From: Ruminococcus sp. NK3A76
GTDB taxonomy: Bacteria; Bacillota; Clostridia; Oscillospirales; Ruminococcaceae
NCBI RefSeq assembly: GCF_000686125.1
Contig: NZ_JMMA01000002.1
Coordinates: 1,054,001-1,118,000, forward strand
Reading direction: 5' to 3'
DNA length: 64,000 nt
Of the stretch, positions 42,416-52,140 are shown piece after piece. Both the position numbers and the translations under genes were made by a program. Within the stretch, counting starts at the first letter, position 1, and the number at the start of each line of letters is the position of its first letter. Under the pieces are notes generated by a model. The model saw only the letters and a program-made list of their open reading frames with translations, did no database searches and had not been told where the DNA came from.

Positions 42416-43522
42416 TCAGTCGAGATAATCTCTTACTCTGTTGCTTCTGTTGGGGTGGCGGAGCTTTCTCAGAGCCTTTGCCTCTATCTGTCTTATACGC
42501 TCTCTTGTTACCTTGAACTGCTGGCCTACTTCTTCGAGAGTTCTCGATCTGCCGTCCTCTAAGCCGAAGCGCAGTCTGAGCACCTTTGCCTCTCTGTCAG
42601 TAAGAGTAGAGAGCACCTGGTTTATCTGCTCCTTAAGAAGTACGAGCGATGCAGCCTCAGCAGGTGCAGGAGCGTCCTCATCAGGGATAAAGTCGCCGAG
42701 GTGTGAATCCTCCTCCTCGCCGATAGGTGTTTCAAGTGAAACAGGATCCTGAGCTATCCTCATTATCTCTCTTACTCTCTCAACAGGCATCTCAAGCTCC
42801 TCAGCTATCTCCTCAGGTGTAGCATCGTGGCCGTTCTTGTGGAGAAGCTGGCTCGATACCTTCTTTACCTTGGTTATAGTTTCTACCATGTGAACAGGTA
42901 TTCTGATAGTTCTTGCCTGGTCGGCTATAGCTCTTGTTATAGCCTGTCTTATCCACCATGTAGCATATGTCGAGAACTTGAAGCCCTTTGTGTAGTCAAA
43001 CTTCTCAACAGCCTTGATAAGACCCATGTTGCCTTCCTGTATAAGGTCAAGGAAGCTCATGCCTCTGCCGACGTATCTCTTAGCTATAGAAACAACGAGC
43101 CTGAGGTTAGCCTCTGCAAGTCTCTTTCTTGCAGCAGCGGCCTCTTTTTCGTTGCCGCTCGACATCTTCTCAGCAAGCTGTATCTCCTCCTCAGAGGTAA
43201 GAAGCGGAACACGGCCTATCTCCTTAAGGTAGATCTTTACCGGGTCATCAATAGCGATGCCGTCAGTCGAGAGGGATATGTCGTCCATATCAGGCGAGAG
43301 CTCCTCCTCGCTGGTGGTAAGAAGATCAAGCGGATCCTCAGGGATAATGTCGTCGATTATCTCGATGTTGTATTCTGTGCAGTTGTCGTAGAATGCGTCC
43401 ATCTGCTCGACATCGTAATCGACCTTTTCAAAAGCATCGGTTATCTCCTTGGCTGTGAGCTTACCGGTGGTCTTGCCCTTTTCCATAAGGTTTTCCATTA
43501 CAGTCTTTTTGCTTTCATTCAT
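42416..43522 (-). CDS. rpoD: Primary sigma factor (sigma-A/RpoD)
   Basis: 368 residues from ATG 43522; an in-phase GTG at 43534 abuts the ribosome site. Region 1.1-like N-terminus, region 1.2 ([18 protein letters not shown]), region 2 with [20 protein letters not shown], region 3 and region 4 ([15 protein letters not shown]-like, [20 protein letters not shown]). It recognises the TTGACA/TATAAT promoters seen all over this window. It lies downstream of dnaG, the standard Gram-positive order. Confidence 0.98.
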   Translation of the reverse strand: MNESKKTVMENLMEKGKTTGKLTAKEITDAFEKVDYDVEQMDAFYDNCTEYNIEIIDDIIPEDPLDLLTTSEEELSPDMDDISLSTDGIAIDDPVKIYLKEIGRVPLLTSEEEIQLAEKMSSGNEKEAAAARKRLAEANLRLVVSIAKRYVGRGMSFLDLIQEGNMGLIKAVEKFDYTKGFKFSTYATWWIRQAITRAIADQARTIRIPVHMVETITKVKKVSSQLLHKNGHDATPEEIAEELEMPVERVREIMRIAQDPVSLETPIGEEEDSHLGDFIPDEDAPAPAEAASLVLLKEQINQVLSTLTDREAKVLRLRFGLEDGRSRTLEEVGQQFKVTRERIRQIEAKALRKLRHPNRSNRVRDYLD

Positions 43523-43612
43523 TAGCTTTAACACTCCGTTCCTTTTTTCAGCCTGTGAAAAGGGGAGAATGACCCCCGTTTGGCAGATGCTGATATATAT
43601 TGTTATTTATCC

Positions 43613-45385
43613 TTATATTCCTTTGGTAGAATAAAATGCCTTTAAAAACTCGTCGTCTGAAAGCTCACTTGCTTTCTTTTCCCGCAGCGAGCTGAATTTC
43701 TTGTTTATAACAGCCGCATAATCCTCAGCGACCTCGAGCGTTATGCCCATATCGTATCCTGAGCTGAGTATCTCGGTTATTTTACCCATCTCATCGGGAG
43801 AAAATTCACCGTTGAAGGCCGACACCGAGAAATCCTCTCCTGAGTTTATCTTGTCAGTCAGGCTTTTGTATATCCTGCGGTTGAGCTCTGTCACAAAACA
43901 CTCAGGCGGTATCAGCGCCATTATCTCTTTGGTGTCGTCAGGGTTGTTGAACAGGTAATAGATTATTCCCTGCTCAGCTATGACCTCTTTCGGGTAAAGA
44001 TAAGCATCCGGATTGAGCGGGTCACGGGTCCTGTCGGTAAAAGTCATCAACTCACGGTCGGTCTTTTTCTTCTGCTGCTTGCGCCTTGAATTGATTATTG
44101 AGTTTACCTCTCTTGTGATGCTCTCGGTCGAGATGCCTTCTTCTCGTGAGAGCTTGCCGATGTACACCTCACGCTCTGAGGGCGACCTCAGCTGAGATAT
44201 CACCTGGTAGGCCTTTTTGAGATACTCTACCTTGTCAGTCTCCGTTTCAAGGTCAAGCCCCTGCTTTGCGGTCTGTAACTTGTAATTCACAGCCCCGTCA
44301 GCCTTGCCGAGCAGGTTCTTGAATGCCACCGGCCCGAACCTCTGTATGTATTCATCAGGGTCCTTAGCCTTTTCGATTTTTATAACTCTCGGCTTTAGCC
44401 CTGCGTCTGTCAGTATTGGTATCGCCCTGTTGGTCGCCTTCTGGCCGGCCTCGTCAGAGTCGTAGCAGATTATCACCGTGTCGGCGTAATTCGAGAGCAG
44501 CTTTGCCTGCTCAGGCGTGAGCGCCGTTCCGCAGGAAGCCACAGCATTCTCTATCCCTGCCTGGTTAAGCGATATAACGTCAAGGTTGCCCTCGCAGAGC
44601 ACTATCTCTCTCGTTTTCACGCTTGCGTCCTTGGCGAAGTTCATGCTGAAAAGAAACCTGTTCTTGTTATACCCCACAGTGTCCTTTGAGTTCAGATACT
44701 TGCGCTTGTCATCGCTGCTGAGCGCTCTGCCGCCGAAGCCCACGATGTGCCCTGTCAGGTCAATAAACGGGAAAACTGCCCTGTTCATGAAAAAATCGTA
44801 TGTCTTCTTGTTCTTCTCGCTCCTAAACAGCAGCGAAGCATCAACAAGCTCCTTTTCGCTGTACCCCTCTGCAAGCATATAGTCCTTAAGTGCTGTGAAG
44901 CTGTTTTTTGCATAGCCCATGCCGTATTTCTGTATGGTCTTGCTCGTCAGCCCACGCATTTTAAGATACTGCCTGCACGGCGCACCCTCTGGCGAGCGCA
45001 GGTTCTCAAAGAAAAACCTCGCTGCTACCTTGTTTATCTCATACAGCCGCTTTTTTTGCAGCCCCTGAGGCTTTCTCTGCGAGTATTCGTCCTCAGGCAT
45101 AGTGATGCCGCCCCTCTCGGCAAGCATCTTTATAGCCTCGACATAGTCAAGGTTGTGGTATTTCATTATAAATGTTATCACGTCTCCGCCTGCGCCGCAG
45201 CCGAAGCAGTGGAAGTATTCCTTGTCAGTGTGTACATGACAGGAGGGTGTCTTTTCATTGTGGAACGGGCAAAGACACACAAAATCTCTGCCGCTCGATT
45301 TCTTCAAAGACACATATGAGCCTATAACATCGGCTATAGGGTTCGCTGTTTTCAGCCTGTCAATAAACTCGGCCGGAAAAGCCAT
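43613..45385 (-). CDS. dnaG: DNA primase
   Basis: 590 residues. The N-terminal CHC2 zinc finger (CPFHNEKTPSCHVH and CFGCGAGGDV) is followed by the DnaG catalytic core with the TOPRIM motif (EGNLDVISLNQAG, DSDEAGQKA). A C-terminal helicase-binding region completes it. It synthesises RNA primers for replication. It sits 46 bases after dgt and 90 bases before rpoD. Confidence 0.97.
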   Translation of the reverse strand: MAFPAEFIDRLKTANPIADVIGSYVSLKKSSGRDFVCLCPFHNEKTPSCHVHTDKEYFHCFGCGAGGDVITFIMKYHNLDYVEAIKMLAERGGITMPEDEYSQRKPQGLQKKRLYEINKVAARFFFENLRSPEGAPCRQYLKMRGLTSKTIQKYGMGYAKNSFTALKDYMLAEGYSEKELVDASLLFRSEKNKKTYDFFMNRAVFPFIDLTGHIVGFGGRALSSDDKRKYLNSKDTVGYNKNRFLFSMNFAKDASVKTREIVLCEGNLDVISLNQAGIENAVASCGTALTPEQAKLLSNYADTVIICYDSDEAGQKATNRAIPILTDAGLKPRVIKIEKAKDPDEYIQRFGPVAFKNLLGKADGAVNYKLQTAKQGLDLETETDKVEYLKKAYQVISQLRSPSEREVYIGKLSREEGISTESITREVNSIINSRRKQQKKKTDRELMTFTDRTRDPLNPDAYLYPKEVIAEQGIIYYLFNNPDDTKEIMALIPPECFVTELNRRIYKSLTDKINSGEDFSVSAFNGEFSPDEMGKITEILSSGYDMGITLEVAEDYAAVINKKFSSLREKKASELSDDEFLKAFYSTKGI

Positions 45386-45418
45386 CGTGTATCAGCTCCG
45401 TTTTTATATCTATATCTA

Positions 45419-45433
45419 AGGCAACACCGCACT
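45419..45433. repeat. Fragment of the AAGGCAACACCGCAC repeat
   Basis: The 15-base arm also found in the hairpin at 8246-8299 lies here against the dgt stop codon, without its partner arm. Confidence 0.55.
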
Positions 45434-46433
45434 AATTGAAATACTGCCAGCCCTTCGGCACGAAGATATCCTCAAACACCTGTGTTGCATAAACGTCTGT
45501 CATGCCGGCTATGTAATCGCACACAGCCTGGTCGATGCCGAACTGGTAGGCGAGGTTCATGTACAGTGCAGGCAGCTTTTCAATGTGCGCCGAGAAATGC
45601 TTGTAAAGCTCGGCTATCATCGCCTGCGCCTTTGTTTCCTCCGATTTGCACTTGGGGTTTGTGTATACACTGTCAAACATAAACCTGTGCAGCGTCTCAA
45701 AGGCCTTGCTTATCTCATCATCTTTAATGGATATAGTCTCAGCGCCGCCGTCTATAACAGCGCTTACGAGATTTGTTATCCTCTCGCTCTTTGAATGTCC
45801 TAAAACATCAGTGATGCTTTTTGGTATGTCAGCCTCGGTGATTATGTTTCCTCTCACCGAGTCGTCAATGTCGTGGTTGATGTAGGCTATCACATCAGCT
45901 ATCCTGACTATGCAGCCCTCTCTTGTAAGTGCAGTCTGGTTGGTGTGCTTAAGTATGCCGTCTCTTACCTCATATGTAAGGTCAAGCCCCTTGCCGTCCT
46001 TCTCGATAAAGTCAACCACCCTTAAGCTCTGCTCGTAGTGGTGGAACCCGCCGGGGGAGAGCTCGTTTAGTATCCTTTCTCCTGCGTGCCCGAAAGGCGT
46101 GTGCCCGAGGTCGTGCCCTAAAGCTATAGCTTCCGTCAGGTCTTCATTGAGCCTCAGCGCCCGGGATATTGTCCTTGCTATCTGCGCCACTTCAAGCGTG
46201 TGGGTAAGCCTTGTGCGGTAATGGTCGCCGGCAGGGCTTAAGAACACCTGCGTCTTGTGCTTCAGCCGCCTGAAAGAATTGCAGTGTATTATCCTGTCAC
46301 GGTCACGCTGGAATTCTGTCCTGAGCTTACACTTTTCGTCAGACCTTTTCCTGCCCTGTGTGTCCTTGGAGAAAAAAGCATACTCGCAAAACAGCAGCTC
46401 TTCATTCTTCTCGGTTATCTCTCTCGGAAGCAT
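45432..46433 (-). CDS. dgt: dGTP triphosphohydrolase-like HD protein
   Basis: 333 residues. The HD phosphohydrolase metal site is visible in HTLEVAQIARTISRALRL and ALGHDLGHTPFGHAGE. Also conserved are RDRDRIIHCNSFRRLKHKTQ and VRDGILKHT. It hydrolyses dNTPs to deoxynucleoside and triphosphate. A dgt-dnaG-rpoD order is common in clostridia. The start is behind AAGGGTGAT. Confidence 0.92.
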   Translation of the reverse strand: MLPREITEKNEELLFCEYAFFSKDTQGRKRSDEKCKLRTEFQRDRDRIIHCNSFRRLKHKTQVFLSPAGDHYRTRLTHTLEVAQIARTISRALRLNEDLTEAIALGHDLGHTPFGHAGERILNELSPGGFHHYEQSLRVVDFIEKDGKGLDLTYEVRDGILKHTNQTALTREGCIVRIADVIAYINHDIDDSVRGNIITEADIPKSITDVLGHSKSERITNLVSAVIDGGAETISIKDDEISKAFETLHRFMFDSVYTNPKCKSEETKAQAMIAELYKHFSAHIEKLPALYMNLAYQFGIDQAVCDYIAGMTDVYATQVFEDIFVPKGWQYFN

Positions 46434-46518
46434 AGCATCACCCTTTTGTATTTTGTCTGTACTATAATATACAATACAGCTTCAAAAAAGCCTTTTTTTA
46501 TACGAAAAAAATATCCTG

Positions 46519-47139
46519 TCAGGCAAAATCTTCCCACAGCCCGTCAGTTTCGTCAATAACTATCCTGCCGTTTGTAAGCTCTGTCAGTTCCTTTTTCAGC
46601 TCATCACACTGCTCGGCCTTTACAAAGAAGCTGAGCTTGACATTCTCCTCAAACAGCTCGTCTTTCATCTTAACGCCGAATTTCGGCAGCAGGAAAGAGA
46701 GCTTTGAATACATATTGTAGTCAGTCACAGCCTCAATGAGCGAGCATTCGCAGAATTCCTGCCGCTGTGCCGAGTCAACTGCTATCTTGCAGGCATGAGA
46801 GTAAGCCCTCACAAGGCCGTTTGCACCGAGCAGCACGCCGCCAAAGTACCTCGTCACGACAACGCATACATCGACAAGGCCTTCCTTGTTAAGCACATCG
46901 AGCACCGGCACGCCGCCCGTGCCCTGCGGCTCTCCGTCGTCCGAGTAGCGTGAGAGGTTAGATGCCCTCAGCCTGTAGGCGTAAACATTGTGCCTTGCCT
47001 TTCTGTTCTTTGCCTTTATGGCATTGATGAAGGCCACAGCCTCCTCCTCGCTCTCGACGTGGCAGATATATCCTATGAATTCTGACTTTTTCTCGGTAAA
47101 GCTGTCAGATGAATGTCCGCTGACGGTCAGGTATCCCAT
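46519..47139 (-). CDS. yigZ: YigZ/IMPACT-family protein
   Basis: 206 residues. N-terminal UPF0029 domain: SEFIGYICHVESEEEAVAFI, RHNVYAYRL, DDGEPQGTGG and TRYFGGVLLGANGLVRAY. A ferredoxin-like C-terminal domain follows. The family is linked to translation or stress control, but its biochemical role is uncertain. It is a separate gene upstream of dgt. Confidence 0.9.
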   Translation of the reverse strand: MGYLTVSGHSSDSFTEKKSEFIGYICHVESEEEAVAFINAIKAKNRKARHNVYAYRLRASNLSRYSDDGEPQGTGGVPVLDVLNKEGLVDVCVVVTRYFGGVLLGANGLVRAYSHACKIAVDSAQRQEFCECSLIEAVTDYNMYSKLSFLLPKFGVKMKDELFEENVKLSFFVKAEQCDELKKELTELTNGRIVIDETDGLWEDFA

Positions 47140-47174
47140 ATCTATACTCCTAATAGTCTCGTTTAGATAAAAAT

Positions 47175-47199
47175 AAAGGGCGGAATAACCGCCCTCTTT
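47175..47199 (-). terminator. rpmE terminator
   Basis: AAAGGGCGG and CCGCCCTCTTT form a 7-bp GC stem around AATAA (47175-47199). On the minus strand it is followed by a T-rich TTTATTTTT. Confidence 0.8.
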
Positions 47200-47212
47200 G
47201 CCGAAATTGATA

Positions 47213-47413
47213 TCAGTCCAGCTTAAATCTCTTCTTGAACTTGTCTACACGGCCGCCCACGTCGTTGAGCTTCTGCTTACCTGTAAAGTAAGGGTGGCAC
47301 TTGGAGCAAACCTCGACCTTGATATCCTTCTTTGTTGAACGAGTCCTGATAACATTACCGCAAGAGCAAGTAATAGTTGTCTCCTCGTATACAGGATGTA
47401 TACCTTCTCTCAT
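47213..47413 (-). CDS. rpmE: 50S ribosomal protein L31, zinc-binding form
   Basis: 66 residues. [20 protein letters not shown] and [13 protein letters not shown] show the CxC/CxxC zinc ligands of the C+ form. The ribosome site AAAGGAGG is ideal. It is monocistronic, with promoter at 47528-47556. Confidence 0.97.
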   Translation of the reverse strand: MREGIHPVYEETTITCSCGNVIRTRSTKKDIKVEVCSKCHPYFTGKQKLNDVGGRVDKFKKRFKLD

Positions 47414-47725
47414 CTTGAAACGTCCTCCTTTCTGAAATTGGCTTATGACTCATAGAAGCCCATCATCCTAACTTCAGACAGTAGTTCTATGTAGTATTCT
47501 TAATTGTATGATTTATCATACCCAAATATTATATCAGATTTGCCCTTATTTGTCAATACCTTTTTGCAAATTTACGCAGGAATTTGTGATTTGTACAATT
47601 TAAAAAGTTACAGTTTGGTGAAAATCATTAAAATTACAAAAAAACTGATGACAAATCTATAAATATATGATATAATATGCTTTGGAAGTGAATAAGCTAA
47701 TATGTGTTTTTGCGGAGGTGAATGA
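47414..47725. other. Divergent rpmE/GH5 control region
   Basis: 312 bases without a gene. Minus side: rpmE promoter TTGACA (47556-47551), 17-base spacer, TATAAT (47533-47528), and a leader with the hairpins GTATGAT-aa-ATCATAC and CATAGAA...TTCTATG. Plus side: GH5 promoter ATGACA (47648-47653), 17-base spacer, TATAAT (47671-47676) with TGA extension. Confidence 0.75.
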
Positions 47726-48874
47726 ATGACATATAAAAGAATATTGCTCAAAGGTGCAGCGCTGATGCTCTCGGCTTCTATGCTTGCGGCCACAGGCTGT
47801 GACAGCTCAGACAGCAGCGGCAGCTCGGACAGTGAGCCTAAGGTCTATTCCGAGTGCGAAAAGGCTCAGAAGGCGGTCGATAAATTCGGTGCCGGCTGGA
47901 ATCTCGGCAATACCCTTGATGCCACAGGCGGCAGCCGTGACGATGTCTTTTCCTGTGAGACCTCGTGGGGCAACCCGGAGACGACCCAGGAGATGATAAC
48001 GCTTGTCAAGGAGTCGGGCTTCAACGCAGTCAGGGTGCCTGTCACCTGGAACAACCATATCGACGAGGACGGCACAGTCGATAAGGAATGGATGGACAGG
48101 GTGCAGGAGATAGTCGATTATGTTGTTTCGGAAGACCTTTACTGTATCATAAACGTTCATCACGACGGCGGCGAGAACGGCTGGGTAAAGGCTACCAACG
48201 AGAGCTATGAAAAGTATGGCGACCGTTTCGGAAAGATATGGGAGCAGGTGGCTGAACGCTTTGCTGACTACGACGAGAAGCTGCTCTTTGAATCTATCAA
48301 TGAGATACTTGATAAGAGCAATAACTGGAACGGCGGCGGAAGAGGCGAGTCGGTCGAGGCGCTTGCCAAGTATAATCAGAAATTCGTCGATACCGTCAGG
48401 GCAGGCGAGGGCTATAACAAGACAAGAAACCTTGTTATCATGACCTATGCCGGCAGCTACGGCAAGATAAAGAACCTTGAGCTCCCGAAGGATACCGCTG
48501 ACGGCCATATGCTCCTTGAGGTGCATGACTACGACCCGCAGGGCTTCTGCTGGAAGAATGCCTCGTGGACTAATATGACTGATGAGTGGGGCTCTGATGA
48601 GGATAAGCAGGCGATAGACGCTTCTATGAAGCAGATAGCAGACGATGCTAAGGAAAAGGGTCTGCCTGTCATCATAGGTGAGTACGGCTCGCAGGATAAG
48701 GGCGGCAATGAGGACGCAAGAGCGTTACACGCAGGGTATTTTACAAAGGCCGCCAAGGACAACGGCATCAAGTGTTTCTGGTGGGACTGTGAAGCATTTG
48801 CGATAATCGACAGGACGATGCTTGAACAGAAATGCCCCAAGATAGTCGAAGCTATCATCGAGGCAGTAAAGTAA
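47726..48874 (+). CDS. GH5 cellulase/endoglucanase lipoprotein
   Basis: 382 residues. Lipoprotein signal with lipobox LAATGC (Cys25) and a Ser/Asp-rich spacer, then one glycoside hydrolase family 5 barrel: GWNLGNTLDA, VRVPVTWNNHID, NVHHDGG. The acid/base Glu is in FESINEILDK and the nucleophile Glu in VIIGEYGSQDKG. It hydrolyses beta-1,4-glucan or a related hemicellulose backbone at the cell surface. There is no dockerin or carbohydrate-binding module. The ribosome site is GGAGGTGA. It is 54 bases before the membrane-anchored surface protein gene. Confidence 0.93.
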   Translation: MTYKRILLKGAALMLSASMLAATGCDSSDSSGSSDSEPKVYSECEKAQKAVDKFGAGWNLGNTLDATGGSRDDVFSCETSWGNPETTQEMITLVKESGFNAVRVPVTWNNHIDEDGTVDKEWMDRVQEIVDYVVSEDLYCIINVHHDGGENGWVKATNESYEKYGDRFGKIWEQVAERFADYDEKLLFESINEILDKSNNWNGGGRGESVEALAKYNQKFVDTVRAGEGYNKTRNLVIMTYAGSYGKIKNLELPKDTADGHMLLEVHDYDPQGFCWKNASWTNMTDEWGSDEDKQAIDASMKQIADDAKEKGLPVIIGEYGSQDKGGNEDARALHAGYFTKAAKDNGIKCFWWDCEAFAIIDRTMLEQKCPKIVEAIIEAVK

Positions 48875-48928
48875 GGATTATATCAGGCGACTGATAGGAT
48901 ATATTTAACAAAATTGGAGGAATCAATA

Positions 48929-49891
48929 ATGTTATTGAAAAGATCACTGACAGCTTTAGGCGCAGCAGCTATCCTTGCTGCAACAACGGTAATGCCTGCA
49001 TTTGCAGACGAAGAGCTCCCTGTTCCCAAGGCAGATGAAAACGGCGTTTACTGCCAGGCAGGTATCATCTGGCAGATAAGAGACCAGTGGGATCACAAGA
49101 CCGAGATTGACCGTGAGCCTACCGACGAGAAGGAGACCGTAACTCTTGACGGTACCTACAAGAATGTTAACATCACAGGTAACGGCGAGTACACTGTTGA
49201 GATGAGTGGTTATCACGTTGAAGATGACTGGATCGAAGCTGGTATCCAGGTAGGTTATCTCGGCGTTGAGCTCAACCTTGACTTTGATACATACTCTGAT
49301 GTTGAGGAGCACAAGGGTGTTCTCTTCGAGATAAAGAAGGCTACTATCGACGGCGTTGAGTACACATTCACAAACGAGAAGAACGAAGAGGGCGAATATC
49401 CTCAGGTATTAGAAGACCCCGAGAACACAACAGACGGTCAGAAGGTAATCAAAGTAAAGAACAGCTGGGGCTGGACTGAGCCGCCCGCTCACATCACACC
49501 TGCAATGACAAATGATGCATGGACAACTACCGATCCTATCACCATTACATTCGAGGTAACAGGTCTTCCTACCGATAAGATAGAGGGCTATGAGAACGAG
49601 TTCTATGAGCAGGTTTACGGCAACGGCACAATAGATGCTGCCGGCGGCGATGACGCATCAAGCGAAGAAGAGGCTTCCTCCGTTGAGGAGAGCAAGGCTG
49701 ATGAGTCTGTTGCAGAGTCTAAGGCTGCTGATTCTTCCAAGGCTGACGCTTCATCTACAGCTTCATCTTCTTCTGACAGCAGCTCCAAGTCTGACAGCAA
49801 GGACAGCAACATAGGCCTTATCGCAGGTATTGCCGGCGGCGCTGTACTGGTAATAATCATAATCGCTGTTATAGTTAAGAAAAAGTCCTGA
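48929..49891 (+). CDS. Membrane-anchored surface protein with Ser-rich stalk
   Basis: 320 residues from ATG 48929 behind GGAGG. Signal peptide cleaved after AFA (about residue 26); a roughly 190-residue beta-rich extracellular domain with many aromatic residues (AGIIWQIRDQWDHK, KVKNSWGWTEPPAH); a 60-residue Ser/Glu/Ala/Lys-rich stalk; a C-terminal transmembrane helix (IGLIAGIAGGAVLVIIIIAV) and a basic KKKS stop. There is no LPXTG. Trp-rich beta domains often bind carbohydrate, and the neighbour is a cellulase, so a substrate-binding surface protein is likely, but this is inference. Confidence 0.75.
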   Translation: MLLKRSLTALGAAAILAATTVMPAFADEELPVPKADENGVYCQAGIIWQIRDQWDHKTEIDREPTDEKETVTLDGTYKNVNITGNGEYTVEMSGYHVEDDWIEAGIQVGYLGVELNLDFDTYSDVEEHKGVLFEIKKATIDGVEYTFTNEKNEEGEYPQVLEDPENTTDGQKVIKVKNSWGWTEPPAHITPAMTNDAWTTTDPITITFEVTGLPTDKIEGYENEFYEQVYGNGTIDAAGGDDASSEEEASSVEESKADESVAESKAADSSKADASSTASSSSDSSSKSDSKDSNIGLIAGIAGGAVLVIIIIAVIVKKKS

Positions 49892-49913
49892 TAATTCAAG
49901 ACAATGAATAACA

Positions 49914-49990
49914 AAAGCCCGGGCATCTGTCCGGGCTTTATCTTTTGTGAGGATATAAACAAAGCCCGGAACAGACTTCCGGGCTTTTTG
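49914..49990. terminator. Tandem terminator hairpins between convergent genes
   Basis: Two near-identical hairpins, AAAGCCCGG/CCGGGCTTT at 49914-49939 and 49961-49987. The second is followed by TTG, and the minus strand carries T-rich runs for argS. Confidence 0.85.
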
Positions 49991-49996
49991 TGTATA

Positions 49997-51679
49997 TCAC
50001 ATCTTTTCAGGAACAGTGACCTTCAGCATAGTGAGAATGTTGAATATCAGCTGCTTTACAGCAAGACAAAGTGTCAGCCTTGCCTGCATTATCTCGCTGC
50101 TCTCGCCGATTATGCGGCAGTTGTTGTAGAACTTGTGGTAAAGTGTCGCAAGCTCTATGACATAGCGTGTCATTCTTGCCGGGTCGTAGTTTTTAGCAGC
50201 ATCGTTTACCGCATCGGGAAGAGTTGCTATAAACTTTATAAGCTCCTGCTCGTCAGATGTGCTGAGTACGGAAAGGTCAGCGTTGCTGCCTATCTCAATG
50301 CCTTCTTCCTTTGCCTTTGCAAGGATAGAGCATATCCTTGCGTGAGCATACTGAACGTAGTAAACAGGGTTCTGTGAGCTCTCTGATGCTGCAAGGTCAA
50401 GGTCAAAATCAAAGTGTGAGTTTGCCTCTCTTAAGTTGAAGAAAAATCTTGCTGCATCTATCGGCACCTCGTCAAGCAGCGTTGCAAGTGTTATAGCCTT
50501 GCCGGAACGCTTTGAGAGCTTGTAAACCTCGCCGTCACGCACAAGCCTTACCATCTGCATGATGACAACATCGAGCCTGTTCTCGTCAACGCCGAGCGCT
50601 TTGAGGGCAGCCTTCATTCTCGGAACATAGCCGTGGTGGTCAGCACCGAGCACGTCTATAGCCTTGTCAAAGCCTCTTGTCACGAGCTTGTTATAGTGGT
50701 ATGCGATGTCGGGAACAAAGTATGTAGGCACGCCGTTTGCACGCACGAGCACTCTGTCCTTCTCGTCGCCCAGCTCAGACGACTTGAACCATAATGCCCC
50801 TTCGAGCTCGTAGGTGTAGCCGCTTTCCTTGAGCTTTTCAACTATTTCCTTTACAGCGCCGCTTTTGTGCAGCGAGCTCTCTGTGAACCACTTGTCGTAG
50901 TTTATCCTGTACTTGCTAAGGTCGTCATGGAGCGTCTGTATGTTCTTGGGAAGCGCAAAATCGCACAGCGCCTGCCTTCTCTCCTCGCTGTCAGCATTGA
51001 CATACTTGTCGCCGTATACCTCGTTGAAAGCCTTTGCGTGCTCAACAATGTCCTGACCCTGATAAGCGTCCTCAGGAAGCTCAGTCTCGGGCTTGTATAT
51101 CTGTAAGTATCTCACTTCAAGAGATGTCTTGAATTTCTCTATCTGGTTGCCTGCGTCGTTGACGTAGAACTCTCTTGCAACATTGTAGCCTGCCTTTTCA
51201 AGTACAGCCGACAGACAGTCGCCTATAGCGCCGCCTCTTGCGTTGCCTATGTGCATAGGCCCTGTGGGGTTTGCAGAAACGAACTCAACGAGCACGCTCT
51301 TGCCCTTGCCAAGCTCTGTGCTGCCGTAGTTCTCCTTCTCATCAAGCACAGCCTTTACGACCTCGCCGTACCAGCTGCTCGCAAAGAAGAAGTTTATAAA
51401 TCCAGCCCCTGCTACCTCGCACTTTTCAAAGTATGTCTCGCCTAAGTCTATCTTAGCGACTATCTCCTCTGCTATCTTTCTCGGAGCGCTTCTGAAAGCC
51501 TTTGCGCATACCATTGCAGCGTTTGTCGAAACGTCGCCGTTTTTAGGGTCAGCCGGCCTTTCAACATTGAATGGGTTTATCGGCTCAGCCGGGAATATCC
51601 CGTCACGGATGCATACTCCGAGGGCATTCATAACAAGCTCTCTTACCTGCCCGAATGCGTCCTGAATAAGATTTGCCAT
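49997..51679 (-). CDS. argS: Arginyl-tRNA synthetase
   Basis: 560 residues, class I. N-terminal additional domain, HIGH motif in FVSANPTGPMHIGNARGGAI, KMSKS-type loop YKLSKRSGKAITL and the C-terminal DALR anticodon-binding domain (VQYAHARICSIL). No T-box was found upstream. The ribosome site is AAAGGAAG. Confidence 0.97.
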   Translation of the reverse strand: MANLIQDAFGQVRELVMNALGVCIRDGIFPAEPINPFNVERPADPKNGDVSTNAAMVCAKAFRSAPRKIAEEIVAKIDLGETYFEKCEVAGAGFINFFFASSWYGEVVKAVLDEKENYGSTELGKGKSVLVEFVSANPTGPMHIGNARGGAIGDCLSAVLEKAGYNVAREFYVNDAGNQIEKFKTSLEVRYLQIYKPETELPEDAYQGQDIVEHAKAFNEVYGDKYVNADSEERRQALCDFALPKNIQTLHDDLSKYRINYDKWFTESSLHKSGAVKEIVEKLKESGYTYELEGALWFKSSELGDEKDRVLVRANGVPTYFVPDIAYHYNKLVTRGFDKAIDVLGADHHGYVPRMKAALKALGVDENRLDVVIMQMVRLVRDGEVYKLSKRSGKAITLATLLDEVPIDAARFFFNLREANSHFDFDLDLAASESSQNPVYYVQYAHARICSILAKAKEEGIEIGSNADLSVLSTSDEQELIKFIATLPDAVNDAAKNYDPARMTRYVIELATLYHKFYNNCRIIGESSEIMQARLTLCLAVKQLIFNILTMLKVTVPEKM

Positions 51680-51701
51680 ACTTTTATCTTCCTTTCTTTT
51701 G

Positions 51702-52128
51702 TCAGGCTGTTGGTGTCACGTTTACAAATATCCTGAAATCACCGACAAAGCTCGAATTGATGTCTATTACATACGAAAAATCGAGCTGGCCGCCCTTTGA
51801 GTCGAGCTCCTTCTTTATGGTCTTGGTGTTCACACCCACCATAAAGTCGCCGTAAGGCGTGCCGTACTGGCAGTGATGCTTGATGCCAAGCTCTGCGATA
51901 AGAGTTGACTGCGTAGCGCCTGTGCGCTCCATAGCTATCTTCGTGCCGCTGTCAAACGCCCTTTATCTTGGTGGTCGAGCCGGCATAGCCCGTAGCCTCT
52001 GTCTCGTCGTATTCTATTATATAGCCGTCCTTTTCACGGCCGTATTTTCCTCTTGTGATAAGCTCGGTAGACTCGCTTTCCTCGCCGTCGTTCTGAGTGC
52101 TTATCAGCTTTATCAAAGCATCCTTCAC
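51702..52128 (-). pseudogene. DUF1934 (YwiB-like) gene with a frameshift
   Basis: GTG 52128, six bases behind AAGGAC, starts MKDALIKLISTQNDGEESES and reads to KIKGV with TGA at 51954-51952. One base over, the same protein continues as AFDSGTKIAMERTGATQSTL to PYGDFMVGVNT and ends at 51702. Together they give a full-length DUF1934 beta-barrel of about 140 residues. The +1 shift lies near 51955-51965. It could be a recent mutation or a sequence error. It is next to argS, where this family normally sits. Confidence 0.8.
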
Positions 52129-52140
52129 AATACTGTCCTT

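Noticed and set aside
51680-51701. T-box leader for argS
   Set aside because: The space between the DUF1934 gene and argS is only about 20 bases, with no room for a T-box; lysS also lacks one.
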